Shown: positions 18,412 through 29,406, numbered from the stretch's first letter. The stretch is 64,000 bases of DNA from Candidatus Hodarchaeota archaeon (GCA_016840285.1 JAEOSR010000051.1:62001-126000), one strand, 5' to 3'. The notes: generated by a model not told the origin, from the sequence alone. Made by a program: numbers and translations.

Positions 18412-18643
18412 ATCTCTTCATCCACTGATCTACATGGTCACTTTTCTTAAAGAGGCCGTATTATCTTTCATTTTTTTCCTTTTTCTGTGAAAATTGGGGA
18501 TAGACTATTAGTTTGGAAAAGGATATTCATAGATTTGTTCAAGTTTAAAATCTAAGAAGACTAAAAGTTCGTTGAGGATACATATTTGAGAAATGTTAAG
18601 AATGAAAAAATCAAGAATAATCATTTGATGAGAGGCCTTTCTT

Positions 18644-20596
18644 ATGTCAGATAAGGTGAATCTTGAGGAAGAAACGGTCAATGAAAAAGGATTGAACCGG
18701 ATTATTTTGATAGTGGGAATATTAAGTGTCTTATTTTTCATTGCCTCTGCGTATGGAGTTCAACGCACCATTCTATCAACATTTGCAGAAGAACAACTTG
18801 AATTCTCGAAATGGTTTACAAACTGGGCTTGGATATCTATTGCATTTACTATCGCGGGGTATGGATTGTTTAAAGCTATTGCTGGCCTTTTTACTGGAGT
18901 GTATACCCAGAGAATTGGAACAAAAATAATGATTCTCTTAGGTGCAGGGTGTTTTGTAGTAGGAGCTATCCCTCTTCTACTTTCAGAAGGGGATCCTTTG
19001 TTTTTAGGTATTGGGAATTCAATCCTTGGTGCTGGTGAGGGGTTCCTCTATGCAGGGGCAATGATATATCTTTCTGATGTAAGTACTGTAGCTCGACGTG
19101 CTCAATGGATGGGTTTTATGGAACTAGCAGTTTATGGAGGATATTCTTTTGGAGCTGTGATGGCTGGGTGGATAGCTATGATGACAGAAGCTAGTACAGC
19201 ATTCATATTTTCAGCTATTGTCTCTTCTTTCGGGTTAATTATTGCTATTACTGCTGTAAAATCTAAAGTGAAATCAGAAGCTCAAGAAGAATTAGAAAAA
19301 CTTCGTACACCAATTGAGAAACTCCAAACTCCAACACGATTTAGAAATCTTATATTAAGACCTACAGTGATTATCACTTGTTTAAACGGCCACATAAGTA
19401 AAATGGTTGATAGTATCATAGTTTTATTCCTTCCCTTGCTTCTTAGCAATGCATTATACGGTTACGGACTTTCAATTGAAGCTACAGGATTGATCACTGC
19501 AATTTTTACATTGTCTTGGGCGTTAACAATGCCACTGGCGGGGCGGATAAGTGATCGAATCGGTCGAAAGACACCTACTCTTATTGGCCTTTGTTTAGAA
19601 GCGTTTGCTCTACTAGGATTACAGGGAGGAACATCACTATTTATAATTCTCTTTGTGTTTTCAGCTTTAGGGGGAATTGGTGTTGGGCTTTATTATCCAA
19701 TTTTGCCATCAATTTCTGTTGATATCGCTCCTGAACAAGAAAAACCAAAACTTATAGGCTTCTATCGTGCTATCAAGGATTCTGGTTACTTTACTGGTCC
19801 ATTGTTAGCAGGATTTGCAGCACAACTCTGGTATGATTCAGACCCACGATTAGAAATGGTGTTACATGTACCTCTAGTACTTGCTAGTTTAATGCTACTG
19901 ATTGGGGCGATTAGTCTAGTTATAGTACGCGAAACTCGACCAGGTTGGGCCCAATTCCAAACAACTTTGGAACATGCTCAACTAGTGGAAGAATGTGTGA
20001 TTCAAGTAACCAAGGGTTTGTTAGTATATCTAGAGCAAGAATCTATGGAAACTACTGCTTTTCGACCAATGTTAACAAGGTATACAACGCGAGCTAAAGA
20101 ATTAGAGATTCAAGCTGATCGTCAACTCGAAGAGATAGCTGTACAAACCTATCAGAGTCTTCATCGAACTCCTGATGCGGGGAATTTTTTGCGAATTGCT
20201 CGGCGCTTAGATCGTGTTGCAGGATTAACATTAGGTGCCTTGTTTCGTATTCAAATAATATCAATAGACGAGATTCCTCCTTTAATTCAAGAAAAATTAC
20301 ATGATGCCTCCGTTACTCTTAGATCATTAGTTCGAACTACAGTTGATATACTGCAGGTTCTTGAGATAAAATTGGATGCCGTAACAGGAGTTTATCATAC
20401 TGTCCGTGATCGAGAAACAGATCTTGATCTGTTGTATCAGATGATGAATCGTCAACTCTTTATTTCTTCTCAAGAAATGCATTATGGGACATGGTATGCT
20501 ATTAAGGATGTCATCAACATGATTGAACAGGCAGCAGATTCAGCAGAGGATGCTGCTGAAGTCATAAATATTCTTGCCATAAAATACAAAACTTAA
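18644..20596 (+). CDS. MFS transporter fused to a C-terminal PhoU/DUF47-like domain
   Basis: A 650-residue fusion. Residues about 20-430 are a 12-helix MFS permease; the loop signature appears in RISDRIGRKTPTL between helices 8 and 9 and partly in YTQRIGTKIMIL of the first half. Residues about 445-650 are a soluble all-helical region (ELEIQADRQLEEIAVQTYQSL, ARRLDRVAGLTLGAL, MIEQAADSAEDAAEVINILA) with the paired E/D-x-x-D pattern and the AAD-AEDAAEV end of PhoU/DUF47 proteins. PhoU-like domains usually regulate phosphate transport in trans. Their presence on a permease suggests a self-regulated transporter, perhaps for phosphate or a phosphorylated compound. The substrate is not shown by the sequence. 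Confidence 0.85.
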   Translation: MSDKVNLEEETVNEKGLNRIILIVGILSVLFFIASAYGVQRTILSTFAEEQLEFSKWFTNWAWISIAFTIAGYGLFKAIAGLFTGVYTQRIGTKIMILLGAGCFVVGAIPLLLSEGDPLFLGIGNSILGAGEGFLYAGAMIYLSDVSTVARRAQWMGFMELAVYGGYSFGAVMAGWIAMMTEASTAFIFSAIVSSFGLIIAITAVKSKVKSEAQEELEKLRTPIEKLQTPTRFRNLILRPTVIITCLNGHISKMVDSIIVLFLPLLLSNALYGYGLSIEATGLITAIFTLSWALTMPLAGRISDRIGRKTPTLIGLCLEAFALLGLQGGTSLFIILFVFSALGGIGVGLYYPILPSISVDIAPEQEKPKLIGFYRAIKDSGYFTGPLLAGFAAQLWYDSDPRLEMVLHVPLVLASLMLLIGAISLVIVRETRPGWAQFQTTLEHAQLVEECVIQVTKGLLVYLEQESMETTAFRPMLTRYTTRAKELEIQADRQLEEIAVQTYQSLHRTPDAGNFLRIARRLDRVAGLTLGALFRIQIISIDEIPPLIQEKLHDASVTLRSLVRTTVDILQVLEIKLDAVTGVYHTVRDRETDLDLLYQMMNRQLFISSQEMHYGTWYAIKDVINMIEQAADSAEDAAEVINILAIKYKT

Positions 20597-20637
20597 AGGT
20601 AGAAAAATGATCTTCTACTAGAGACAGAACTCTCTCG

Positions 20638-23253
20638 GTGCAAACTGCAGTGGAAACATCCTTTGATTTTTTTCTTTTAGATGCTGATTACGAGGTACAA
20701 ATTCAAGATGGACTTGAAAGGCCACTTCTTCGTCTTTGGGGCCGTTCTAATGGCAAACGAGTTGAAGTTCGTGTCAGAGATTTTCTTCCTTACTTTTATG
20801 TTGAAGGTGAAGAGGAAAAAATTAGGACGATTCTAGCCAAGGGGAGTGAACCCATTAGAAATTGGTTACTACAAACTGCTAAATGCGAAAGATGCGTTTA
20901 TTTTGGGAGTTCTTCACGTGTGGTAACAAAATTGATTGGAAATATCCCGTATCGTGTTCCGGAGGTAAAAAAACTCATTCAACAGGCTGGAATCGAGGTT
21001 CATGAAGCAGATATTCCATTTACTCGTCGTTTCTTGATTGATAGATGTTTACGGGCTTTACATCCTATCACAGTAACAGGGACGATAATAAAGCAAGAAA
21101 ATGATGCTTTAGTTATGGAAGCTCAATACACAAATGTTTCACAAGAACCTGAAGCCCTAAGTGATTATCAACCGTCTCTTCTTGCTTTTGATATCGAGGT
21201 TGATTATGAACAAAGAGAAACTATTCACGAACTATTACTTGAAAAGAAACGTAGGATTACGGCCATCTCAATGGCCTGGGGAACAGTAGAAACAGACAAT
21301 CCAGACTCTAAAGTAATTATTCTTGAAAATGACACTGATAGTGCGGAAATAGCGTTATTAAGTGAGTTTTTGAATACAGCCAAGCAATTAAAACCAGATA
21401 TTCTACTCTCATTCAATGGAACCTTTTTCGATATCCCTTATTTGACAGCACGGTTATCGAGATATGGAAAGTCATTGGGTGAGTTAGCTTTGTTCGAGGG
21501 ATTGCAGAAAGAAGTCATTAAATCAAAAATTCCTGTTGAAAGTTACCGTTTGAAAGGACGAGCTGTTGTAGACTTACTACCGAAAACATGGGGTATACAC
21601 CCAATCAGTGGGCAAAAAACACTTGATTCTGTGGCTGAAGAGGTGTTAGGAGAATCCAAAGTTAAGTTGACAAAAAATCTTGGAGAACTGTGGCGGAATG
21701 GGATTAATGGATCCGAAGAAGATGCTCAATTATTTCGTGATTATTCGTTGAAAGATGCTGTTCTAACATTTCGTTTAGCTGCGGAGTTAGGAGTATCAAA
21801 TTCCATTGAATTATGTCGTTTATCTGGTTATCCGTTACCTGAAGGGATTCTTACTACAAGTCGGAATATTGGGGAGCTCGAACTAATGAGAATCCTTTAT
21901 TCGAGAGATATGTTTATCCCTTCAAAGCCAAGTCCAGCTGAATTGAGAACCAGGAAGGAATTTAGTAAAAAATACCCTCATTTAGGAGGATGGGTGTTAG
22001 ATCCCATGGTTGATGAAGCTTCAAATGTAGCAATCTTAGATTTCAGATCTTTATATCCAAATATTGTAAGGACACATAATATCTCGGGAGAAACCCTTAT
22101 CCCGAATTCTGAATCATTATCTTCAGATCAAAGATTCAAAAATGAGCCTCGCGGTGCACTCGCTGAATTAATGGATCGAATTTTAAAGAAACGATATCAA
22201 ACACAAGAAGAAATTGTAAATATTAGAGAACAACCAAACCAAATAAAGATCCAAAAATACTTAGATATACTTGAAAAAAGACAGCGATCTTTAAAACTAA
22301 TGGCAAATTCTCTTTTGGGTGCATCTAATTATCCACGAGGAAGATTTTACCATCACATAATAGCAAATTCGATTACAGCTATAGCTCGAGAATTATTGCG
22401 TGACAAGCTAGAAATATGGACTAATGAATTCTCAGAAAATCATCCTTATGATGTCTTCCTCCGATATGGTGATACTGATTCAATTTTCATAGAATTTATG
22501 GTACCTGATCTGAATTCAGTAGACATTCAGCATCAAAGTTATTCTATAACAAGAACTAAAGAGAAAAACCAACTTTTGGAAGTAATTAATAATTACCGCT
22601 CATTTCTATCTGAAAAACTACCCGAGTTTCTGGAATTACAACTTGAGGATGTAGCCTCACGAATTATTTTGAAAAAAGGTAGAAAAAAAGCATACGCTTA
22701 CGTAAGTATGTTGTCTAACAATATTGTGATCAGAGGTTTTGAAGCTGTAAGGTCTGATTGGTCACCTTTGGCCAGAAAAGCACAGAAAGAGCTTCTCAAG
22801 ACTCTCTTGAAAGATCAATCGGTTACACGGAGAGAAAATGCTCGTAGAGTTATTTTTAGCATTTGTCGAAATATTCTTACAGGTCAGGTTTCTCAATTAA
22901 TACCAAATTTAACAATCCGAGGTCCATTAAGACGCTCACCCGCAAAATATCGTTCTAAAACGCCTTCTGTGGGCGCTTTTTTGCATTACTGTGATCAAAT
23001 GGGTTTGAACCCCGAATTAGAATGGAAGAAGTGGGACGGATTTCCATATATCATCGGGAAGGGTTCTCAGAATGAACCTCAATATCTTAGGGCCTATCAT
23101 CCAGATGTTTTTCGTGATGGAGAGAAAGTAATTGATCGAATGCATTACGTGAGGGAAATTCTGGGAGCTAGTAACCGATTTGGAATTCAGATAAGAGAGA
23201 GCGAAGCACAACAAGGCGCGTTTATTATCCCATTGACAGTCTTCTTTAATTAA
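20638..23253 (+). CDS. polB: Family B DNA polymerase
   Basis: An 871-residue replicative-type DNA polymerase starting at GTG. The N-terminal domain (1-170) is followed by the 3'-5' exonuclease: Exo I AFDIEVDYE, Exo II SFNGTFFDIPYL and Exo III YSLKDA, with the acidic residues intact. The polymerase domain has motif A DFRSLYPNIV (about 468), motif B LKLMANSLLGASNY (about 555) and motif C YGDTDSIF (about 609), plus KKGRKKAYAYV in the thumb region. It extends primers with proofreading in chromosomal replication or repair. No PCNA-binding motif is obvious at the C-terminus, which reads IIPLTVFFN. It starts 41 bp after the MFS gene. Confidence 0.95.
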   Translation: MQTAVETSFDFFLLDADYEVQIQDGLERPLLRLWGRSNGKRVEVRVRDFLPYFYVEGEEEKIRTILAKGSEPIRNWLLQTAKCERCVYFGSSSRVVTKLIGNIPYRVPEVKKLIQQAGIEVHEADIPFTRRFLIDRCLRALHPITVTGTIIKQENDALVMEAQYTNVSQEPEALSDYQPSLLAFDIEVDYEQRETIHELLLEKKRRITAISMAWGTVETDNPDSKVIILENDTDSAEIALLSEFLNTAKQLKPDILLSFNGTFFDIPYLTARLSRYGKSLGELALFEGLQKEVIKSKIPVESYRLKGRAVVDLLPKTWGIHPISGQKTLDSVAEEVLGESKVKLTKNLGELWRNGINGSEEDAQLFRDYSLKDAVLTFRLAAELGVSNSIELCRLSGYPLPEGILTTSRNIGELELMRILYSRDMFIPSKPSPAELRTRKEFSKKYPHLGGWVLDPMVDEASNVAILDFRSLYPNIVRTHNISGETLIPNSESLSSDQRFKNEPRGALAELMDRILKKRYQTQEEIVNIREQPNQIKIQKYLDILEKRQRSLKLMANSLLGASNYPRGRFYHHIIANSITAIARELLRDKLEIWTNEFSENHPYDVFLRYGDTDSIFIEFMVPDLNSVDIQHQSYSITRTKEKNQLLEVINNYRSFLSEKLPEFLELQLEDVASRIILKKGRKKAYAYVSMLSNNIVIRGFEAVRSDWSPLARKAQKELLKTLLKDQSVTRRENARRVIFSICRNILTGQVSQLIPNLTIRGPLRRSPAKYRSKTPSVGAFLHYCDQMGLNPELEWKKWDGFPYIIGKGSQNEPQYLRAYHPDVFRDGEKVIDRMHYVREILGASNRFGIQIRESEAQQGAFIIPLTVFFN

Positions 23254-23397
23254 GAAGGCAAACAATCCTTTCTAAAAATTCGAACACCGTGTCCATTTTC
23301 TTGAACATCTGTTCTAATGACTGGTATAATATTGTGGGAGTTGTAATTGGTAGGTAAGGTCAAACTTTCAAATAATAAATCATTATGAGATGGTTTT

Positions 23398-26300
23398 ATG
23401 TTTAAAAGGATATATGGATTGCTTTTTTTGCTTATTCTCTTTTCAAATATATATCAAGTCCTAGGAGTTAATCATGAAGGATTTATAGAGAATAATGGAA
23501 TAATTACTAATTTTGATGATAATAATTCTATGGTCACAGTTGATCAGGAAATTGAGCCAATTATCGATGAGAATTATCAATCATATTCCGATATATTTCA
23601 ATCAAGTCCTTTATCTATTGATGAGCAGTCTAGTTCTGTTACAACAAAAATTTCATCATATTCTGATAAGTTAGTTCTTAATATAGATCTAGAAAGCCAG
23701 ATTATTGCTCCAAACGAACCTCTGGGCTTTACAATCCAAGCAAAGCGGGGATTAAGTCCAGCTGCAGGAGAAACTTTGACATGGGAAATCATTGAGGGAG
23801 AATATTGGGGATGGTACTATTATTATAGTTATGAACCGCGATCAGAGCGTATCGTTCATTCAAAGACAATTACAACAGACTCCAACGGTGAATGGTCAGG
23901 ATCGCTCACAACTGAAACAAGTGGTAGATATTCAATTATTGTTCGATCCGAGTCAGAGTCGACGACGAGATATCGAGCATTTACAGTAGCTAGTATTGGT
24001 CTTTTTTGGCGAGTTCCTTATGAATTTGTACCTGATATTCCCCATTCTTCAATCGCTTACGTCCTGAACACTACGGATTTCTCACCAATTTCTTCTGCTG
24101 ATGTCGAGCTAGTTGTTGGTAGTTATTCCTACAATTACAACACTTCTCAATACGAGTACTATGGTGATGACCCATTAAGTTGGCAAACTAATGATCAAGG
24201 AGTTGTAGGAGTTGAATTTACCCCATCAAAAACACTTTCCGCAGAATGGAGTATTTTAGCAAATCTCAGTGCAACTTTCAATGGCGAAACTGTTTATGTT
24301 ATACGTGATTTATATCGAGGTGGCTATTCTTGGGATTGGAGTGGAAATTATCAGACATTCAAACCTTATGAATTTATAATCACAACTGACAAACCAATTT
24401 ACCTACCTACAGAGACTATCAATACACGAATATTAGTATGGAAAAATGATTATTACAAGGCAATAAAGGAACCTGTTGAGACTGAGGTGACTGTAAAATT
24501 CCTCTCGCCATCTCAGCATATTCTTTTTCAAAAAGTAATGTCTACCGATGAACATGGAATCATCTCTTACACATTTTCTCTGGATCCTGACACTGAGCTT
24601 GGGGACTACTATATTTATGTTGAAAAGGGAGAAGATTCTGAGGATTCAGTTAAAATACGTGTCGATAAATATGAAAAGCCAGCGTTCCGAGTTACATTAA
24701 ACTTAGATCAAGAGTATGTTGCTCCTGGAAATGTGTTATCGGGAAATGTGACTGCAGAATATTATTTCGGGAGGCCAGTAGCAAATGGTCAGATCGAATT
24801 ATTAATAGGAGATTTTGAGGTTCTTTCAGGAACAACCGATATCAATGGGTTTTGGGAGTTTAGGCACAGATTACCTGATGAAGACGAAATTGATGATGAA
24901 ACCTCTATTCCAATAAATGTTACAGTTACGGATACTGTGGGTCGGGAGGTATCGACCTCAGATAATATACAAATTACTGACTACATTTACGTTTGGTCGT
25001 ATGTCAATCCTTGGTTTCCAAAAGTAGATGAAACTATCACAGTCTATTTTGGGGCTTATCAAGTGATCGGAACAAAATATTGGTGGTGGAATTGGGAACC
25101 AGTAACAAATGTTGACGTAGATATTACCCTTTATGGAGTCAGTGATACAGGAGAAAATTCCTCTCTAGCTAAATTCGATTCTTTCATTGGCGATTCTGGG
25201 CGTGGCAGCTATGAATTTAATTTGACTCAATCAATGCTAGCTAATTTCATCCATTTCCGACTATTCATTGAAATAGTGAGTAATGACAGACGTGAGGGAT
25301 CAGATATAACCAGGTTCAGTGTTGATCGGAATTCGTTGAAATTGGCTTTGGATTCTACAATCTACGAACCTAAGGACGATGTGGAACTATCTGTTGAAAT
25401 AGTCAATAGAGCATCAAACGAACAGGTTGAAGGTACAGTTTTACTTCGAGTCTATGATCCTGATTTTGATTTAATAGTAGAAACAGAGGAAAAAATTTCA
25501 AAATATGGTGAAGTATTAGCCTTTAACCTTTCTTCGAAAGCACCAGGAGGGAAATATCGGCTTTGGATCTATTTAGAGACCGAAGTAAGTTATGAATGGG
25601 GTTCAAGGATAATCTTTAGGTCGCCTACAACTCTCGAATTTTCGGTTGGGTCTCCTCAGGAAATTTCTCTGTCTTCCGATAAAGAAAAATACAGTACTGA
25701 TGAAAGTATAGCACTTCAGTGTAGTCTTGATGGAAATACTAATGCTCCTATTATGGTTCAATTCGTTAAGAGAGGTATTGTTGCAACTGAGTTTATAGAT
25801 CTACCACCAACTGATAGCTTCACTCTTGAAATTGACAAGATTGAATTTCTTGCTCCATATTTCTGGGTATATGTGTATGCGATATTAGATGATGGAACAA
25901 TTCTAGATACTTATCTAAAGATTGAAGTTGATTCGACCATCCAAGTTGAGATCACATCAGATCGATCTGTTTATGAACCCGGTGATACTGCGAATGTAGC
26001 AATAAGGGTCTTCGATGCAAAGGATAATCCAATATCTGCTGTGTTAGCTGTTTCTTTTGTAGATAGTTCAGTATATGGTGTTGAACCTGACCCTGAATCG
26101 GAAAATGATCATTTTGATGATTCTAGCTATTGGCCTTCAGTTTTAACTGTTACATCATGGAAGGGGAGACAGGAACTCTGGTGGTTCTGGTGGTATGAGG
26201 AATATTATGTCCTCCAAGGAGGGATATTTTGGGGATATGAAGATACTTTCTTCTATAGGGGGGTTCCTATGGAACCATTCCCTGAATCGGGTCAAGGTGT

Positions 26301-29253
26301 GAAAGATCAAGATAGTGATACCTCTCAGGAAGAACAGGGGAAAGATGTTCGAGATAATTTGCCAGAAAATGCCTTTTGGAACCCTCGTGTTATTGTTGAA
26401 TCAGGCTCCTGGGAAATGGAAATAACACTTCCAGACAATATCGGTGAATGGACCGTCAGGGTAGTAACAACCACTGAGGCTGGAGCAGGGGTTTTAGAGA
26501 AAGAGACATTTAAAACTTTCCTTCCGTTTTTTGTCGAGATCAACAAAGATCCATATGTTCTCCAAGATGATGTATTTATTCTTCGTGGAATTGTATATAA
26601 TTACTTAGAAGAAGTTGTGAATATAACTCTCCGCCTAGATACAGAGGAAGGAGTTCTACTCTTAGGTTACGAATACCAACATCTACGTTTACCTAGTGGA
26701 TTTCTTGGTTCAATCGGATGGGCATGTCTAGCAGAAGGTTCTGGTTTCTTCAACGTTACACTTTATGGAAATACCACTGTTTTAAATGGTACAGAATTTA
26801 AAGACGCCATTCGCAAACCACTAAATGTTATCCCAAATGGAGTAAGTTTTGAAGCCAGGAATAGTGGTTTTATCACTAGTAATCCTTCATTTGTCTACGA
26901 TAAGTATGAAGAGGTCGTCCAAGCCACGGAATTCTTACAATTAACACTTGGATTTGGAACAGCAGCAATTTCTTCTTGGGAACGTCTAGTTGGTTACCCA
27001 TATGGCTGTATAGAGCAAACAACATCAAAATTAATACCAGATGCCTTGGTTCTCCAATACTTGGCAGAGATCGATCAATTGGACAATGAAACTGAGGAAG
27101 AGCTCCTTAACATGTTGGTTACCGGCCTATCACGACTTTATAGCTTCCAACATAAAGATGGAGGATGGGGTTGGTGGTATGATGACGAATCCAAGGTTTT
27201 CATGACGAGTCTTGCGGTCTATTGCTTGGGACTCATTAATAATACAGGACTAACCATTGATCCTGCGGTGATTGAGAAAGGACTTCAGTATTTAACAGCT
27301 CATCAGCGTCAAGATGGTTATTGGGAACCTGATTCCTGGCGGAATATTGATCAAACGGCCTTTACTGCAGTAATACTGAGATCTATATTAGCCTTTAAAG
27401 GACTTATAAGTTCAGATGTCATTAATGATGCTATTGATTATATCGAATTGGCTTGGAATGATCCAAACAAACAGTCTACTTATCTTGCAGGGCTTTATTT
27501 AACCAGTGTTCCTGAATCAGGATTCGGAAAATCCACATTCACAACTAATCTTCTAGATTATCTAGAAGAAAAAGCGGAATATTCCTCAAAGGGTTGTCAT
27601 TGGACATATTCAACTGAAGACAACAACTGGTGGCGATCTTTAGGTGGAGACATTGAGATAACTGCCTTGGCATTACAAGCTTTAGTTGTAAATGATGCAG
27701 GACCATATATGCATATTATCCAACGAGCTTTGGAATGGCTTCTAGATAAACAGTCGTATTATGGATGGGGGAATACAGCAGATACTGCTGCTGCAATCAC
27801 CAGTCTTATTGTAGTGAATAGCGAACTAAGTGGTTCTAATGAAGATACAACAGTTGCTGTTTATGTAAGAGATGATCAGCTAGTAGGGAACTACAGTCTT
27901 TCAATTTCATCACAAGCCTCTATATACATCAAACTCTCCGATATACTTGTCATAGGCACAAATCAGTTCGAATTCGTTAAGTATGGTAGTGGAAATGTCT
28001 CTTATTACTTCCAAGGATCACAGGTTCTCAGGAGTTTACCTTCAATCGAGATTCCTGATAAAGTAAAAGCAACTCCTAATAGTGAGGTAAGTGTTGAAAT
28101 CTCGCTATCACCACAATCTTCTAATGTTTTTGCTTCAGATTTATCTGTAGCCCCAATTAAAGGAGATATTACTCCTTTTACGAATTTAGGTCAGGATATT
28201 TCACTTCTTACTCATAAAACATCCATATTCTATGATTACGAAGCGCCTTCAAAGATAGGAATCTATTTAATTCCTGGATTTGAAATTACATACCAATTAG
28301 CCGATGCACATAAGGAAGAAGAATCGCCAGGTGTCATATCACGGAGATATGGGCCTGTTCAACTTGAAGTTGTAGAAAAAATCGAGGGAGTACTATTTTC
28401 ACCTCCTCAAGCATGGAGCCCTCCAAGATCCAGTGTAACTGAAAGAAGGGACAAAATAGTTCAAGATGGACTAGGTTTGGAAAGAACATACTCTAAATCA
28501 ACCTCATATCAAAAAGGTGACTTAGTCATTGTCACACTATCTATCACTAACCCAAAGCAGGAAGAAAACTTCATCATGCTCGAAGATAGTATTCCTAGTG
28601 GTTTTGATCTTGATCTAAGTACCATAGTTCATCCAGATGCAACCTATGAAATCACTTCTTCTGGAATCGCATTTTTCTTCCCTGAATTAGCAATTGGATC
28701 AACAGAGGTCTCTTATGGTATTATTGCGATGGACGTTCGTCAATCTCTTGTTCCACCAGCTCAATTGTCTAGTATGTATCACGATTGGACAATTCACAGT
28801 ACTTCAGAGATTCTAGGATCAGCTCGAATTCCAATCGATCCTTCAACTGGATCTGTAATCAAAGATATGGATTATCCTGTCATCAAGAATTTAAAACTTG
28901 AAGAAGGAGTTCATAGCGATAAAGCTGTATTAAAAGTAGCAGTTGATACTGTAGATAATTGGGGAGTAGCAAGTGTTCGTGTATTCGTTGAACAGGAAGC
29001 ATGGGGAATATATGAATGCCTGAAAGGAGGCGACACATGGACCGTTCAGATATTTTCGCTTCACGATGGTCCCAGTCAAATCTATTTTGAGGTAATAGAC
29101 TTAGCAGGGAACACAAAGATAGGTGAGATAACTGAGAAGTATCTTGACCTGGATTCCTTAATAATCCCAGTATTTCCTATTCTTACACTGGTGATTGTTG
29201 CAGTCTTGGCTGCGTCTGTCGCTAGTGTGACAGTAAGAAGAAAAACGAGATAA
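23398..29253 (+). CDS. Alpha-2-macroglobulin-like surface protein with thioester domain
   Basis: A 1951-residue exported protein. The signal peptide is MFKRIYGLLFLLILFSNIYQ; multiple MG-type beta domains span about 60-920 (DKPIYLPTETINTRILVW is the typical MG2 start). A variable acidic bait-like stretch lies about 925-1000 and the A2M domain begins near NAFWNPRVIVESG. The thioester motif is YGCIEQ with Cys1204, inside an alpha/alpha toroid (about 1180-1480) with repeated GGWGWW and DGYWEP segments. A receptor-like domain and a Gly-rich beta module follow, then a C-terminal membrane helix (IIPVFPILTLVIVAVL) and basic tail RRKTR. Relatives trap proteases by covalent thioester capture. A hairpin-plus-T terminator closes the gene. 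Confidence 0.93.
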   Translation: MFKRIYGLLFLLILFSNIYQVLGVNHEGFIENNGIITNFDDNNSMVTVDQEIEPIIDENYQSYSDIFQSSPLSIDEQSSSVTTKISSYSDKLVLNIDLESQIIAPNEPLGFTIQAKRGLSPAAGETLTWEIIEGEYWGWYYYYSYEPRSERIVHSKTITTDSNGEWSGSLTTETSGRYSIIVRSESESTTRYRAFTVASIGLFWRVPYEFVPDIPHSSIAYVLNTTDFSPISSADVELVVGSYSYNYNTSQYEYYGDDPLSWQTNDQGVVGVEFTPSKTLSAEWSILANLSATFNGETVYVIRDLYRGGYSWDWSGNYQTFKPYEFIITTDKPIYLPTETINTRILVWKNDYYKAIKEPVETEVTVKFLSPSQHILFQKVMSTDEHGIISYTFSLDPDTELGDYYIYVEKGEDSEDSVKIRVDKYEKPAFRVTLNLDQEYVAPGNVLSGNVTAEYYFGRPVANGQIELLIGDFEVLSGTTDINGFWEFRHRLPDEDEIDDETSIPINVTVTDTVGREVSTSDNIQITDYIYVWSYVNPWFPKVDETITVYFGAYQVIGTKYWWWNWEPVTNVDVDITLYGVSDTGENSSLAKFDSFIGDSGRGSYEFNLTQSMLANFIHFRLFIEIVSNDRREGSDITRFSVDRNSLKLALDSTIYEPKDDVELSVEIVNRASNEQVEGTVLLRVYDPDFDLIVETEEKISKYGEVLAFNLSSKAPGGKYRLWIYLETEVSYEWGSRIIFRSPTTLEFSVGSPQEISLSSDKEKYSTDESIALQCSLDGNTNAPIMVQFVKRGIVATEFIDLPPTDSFTLEIDKIEFLAPYFWVYVYAILDDGTILDTYLKIEVDSTIQVEITSDRSVYEPGDTANVAIRVFDAKDNPISAVLAVSFVDSSVYGVEPDPESENDHFDDSSYWPSVLTVTSWKGRQELWWFWWYEEYYVLQGGIFWGYEDTFFYRGVPMEPFPESGQGVKDQDSDTSQEEQGKDVRDNLPENAFWNPRVIVESGSWEMEITLPDNIGEWTVRVVTTTEAGAGVLEKETFKTFLPFFVEINKDPYVLQDDVFILRGIVYNYLEEVVNITLRLDTEEGVLLLGYEYQHLRLPSGFLGSIGWACLAEGSGFFNVTLYGNTTVLNGTEFKDAIRKPLNVIPNGVSFEARNSGFITSNPSFVYDKYEEVVQATEFLQLTLGFGTAAISSWERLVGYPYGCIEQTTSKLIPDALVLQYLAEIDQLDNETEEELLNMLVTGLSRLYSFQHKDGGWGWWYDDESKVFMTSLAVYCLGLINNTGLTIDPAVIEKGLQYLTAHQRQDGYWEPDSWRNIDQTAFTAVILRSILAFKGLISSDVINDAIDYIELAWNDPNKQSTYLAGLYLTSVPESGFGKSTFTTNLLDYLEEKAEYSSKGCHWTYSTEDNNWWRSLGGDIEITALALQALVVNDAGPYMHIIQRALEWLLDKQSYYGWGNTADTAAAITSLIVVNSELSGSNEDTTVAVYVRDDQLVGNYSLSISSQASIYIKLSDILVIGTNQFEFVKYGSGNVSYYFQGSQVLRSLPSIEIPDKVKATPNSEVSVEISLSPQSSNVFASDLSVAPIKGDITPFTNLGQDISLLTHKTSIFYDYEAPSKIGIYLIPGFEITYQLADAHKEEESPGVISRRYGPVQLEVVEKIEGVLFSPPQAWSPPRSSVTERRDKIVQDGLGLERTYSKSTSYQKGDLVIVTLSITNPKQEENFIMLEDSIPSGFDLDLSTIVHPDATYEITSSGIAFFFPELAIGSTEVSYGIIAMDVRQSLVPPAQLSSMYHDWTIHSTSEILGSARIPIDPSTGSVIKDMDYPVIKNLKLEEGVHSDKAVLKVAVDTVDNWGVASVRVFVEQEAWGIYECLKGGDTWTVQIFSLHDGPSQIYFEVIDLAGNTKIGEITEKYLDLDSLIIPVFPILTLVIVAVLAASVASVTVRRKTR

Positions 29254-29280
29254 AATCTCGTTTTCTTTTCCCTTTTTTTT
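29242..29280 (+). terminator. Hairpin and T-rich terminator of the macroglobulin gene
   Basis: Ten-bp arms AAAACGAGAT (29242-29251) and ATCTCGTTTT (29255-29264) flank AAA and include the stop codon. A T-rich stretch ending in T8 follows to 29280. The structure resembles an intrinsic terminator, and the T tract alone would suffice for archaeal polymerase. Confidence 0.65.
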
Positions 29281-29406
29281 AAAAGAGTAAGGTTCTAAAT
29301 TGCACTACATTTCGAATTCGAGGTATGCGGCCAATTACCACATGGACAAGAGTTATAAATGCTAAGGCCAAGTGTCAGTTGGACTCTTACTTCTAATGGT
29401 GAGTAA

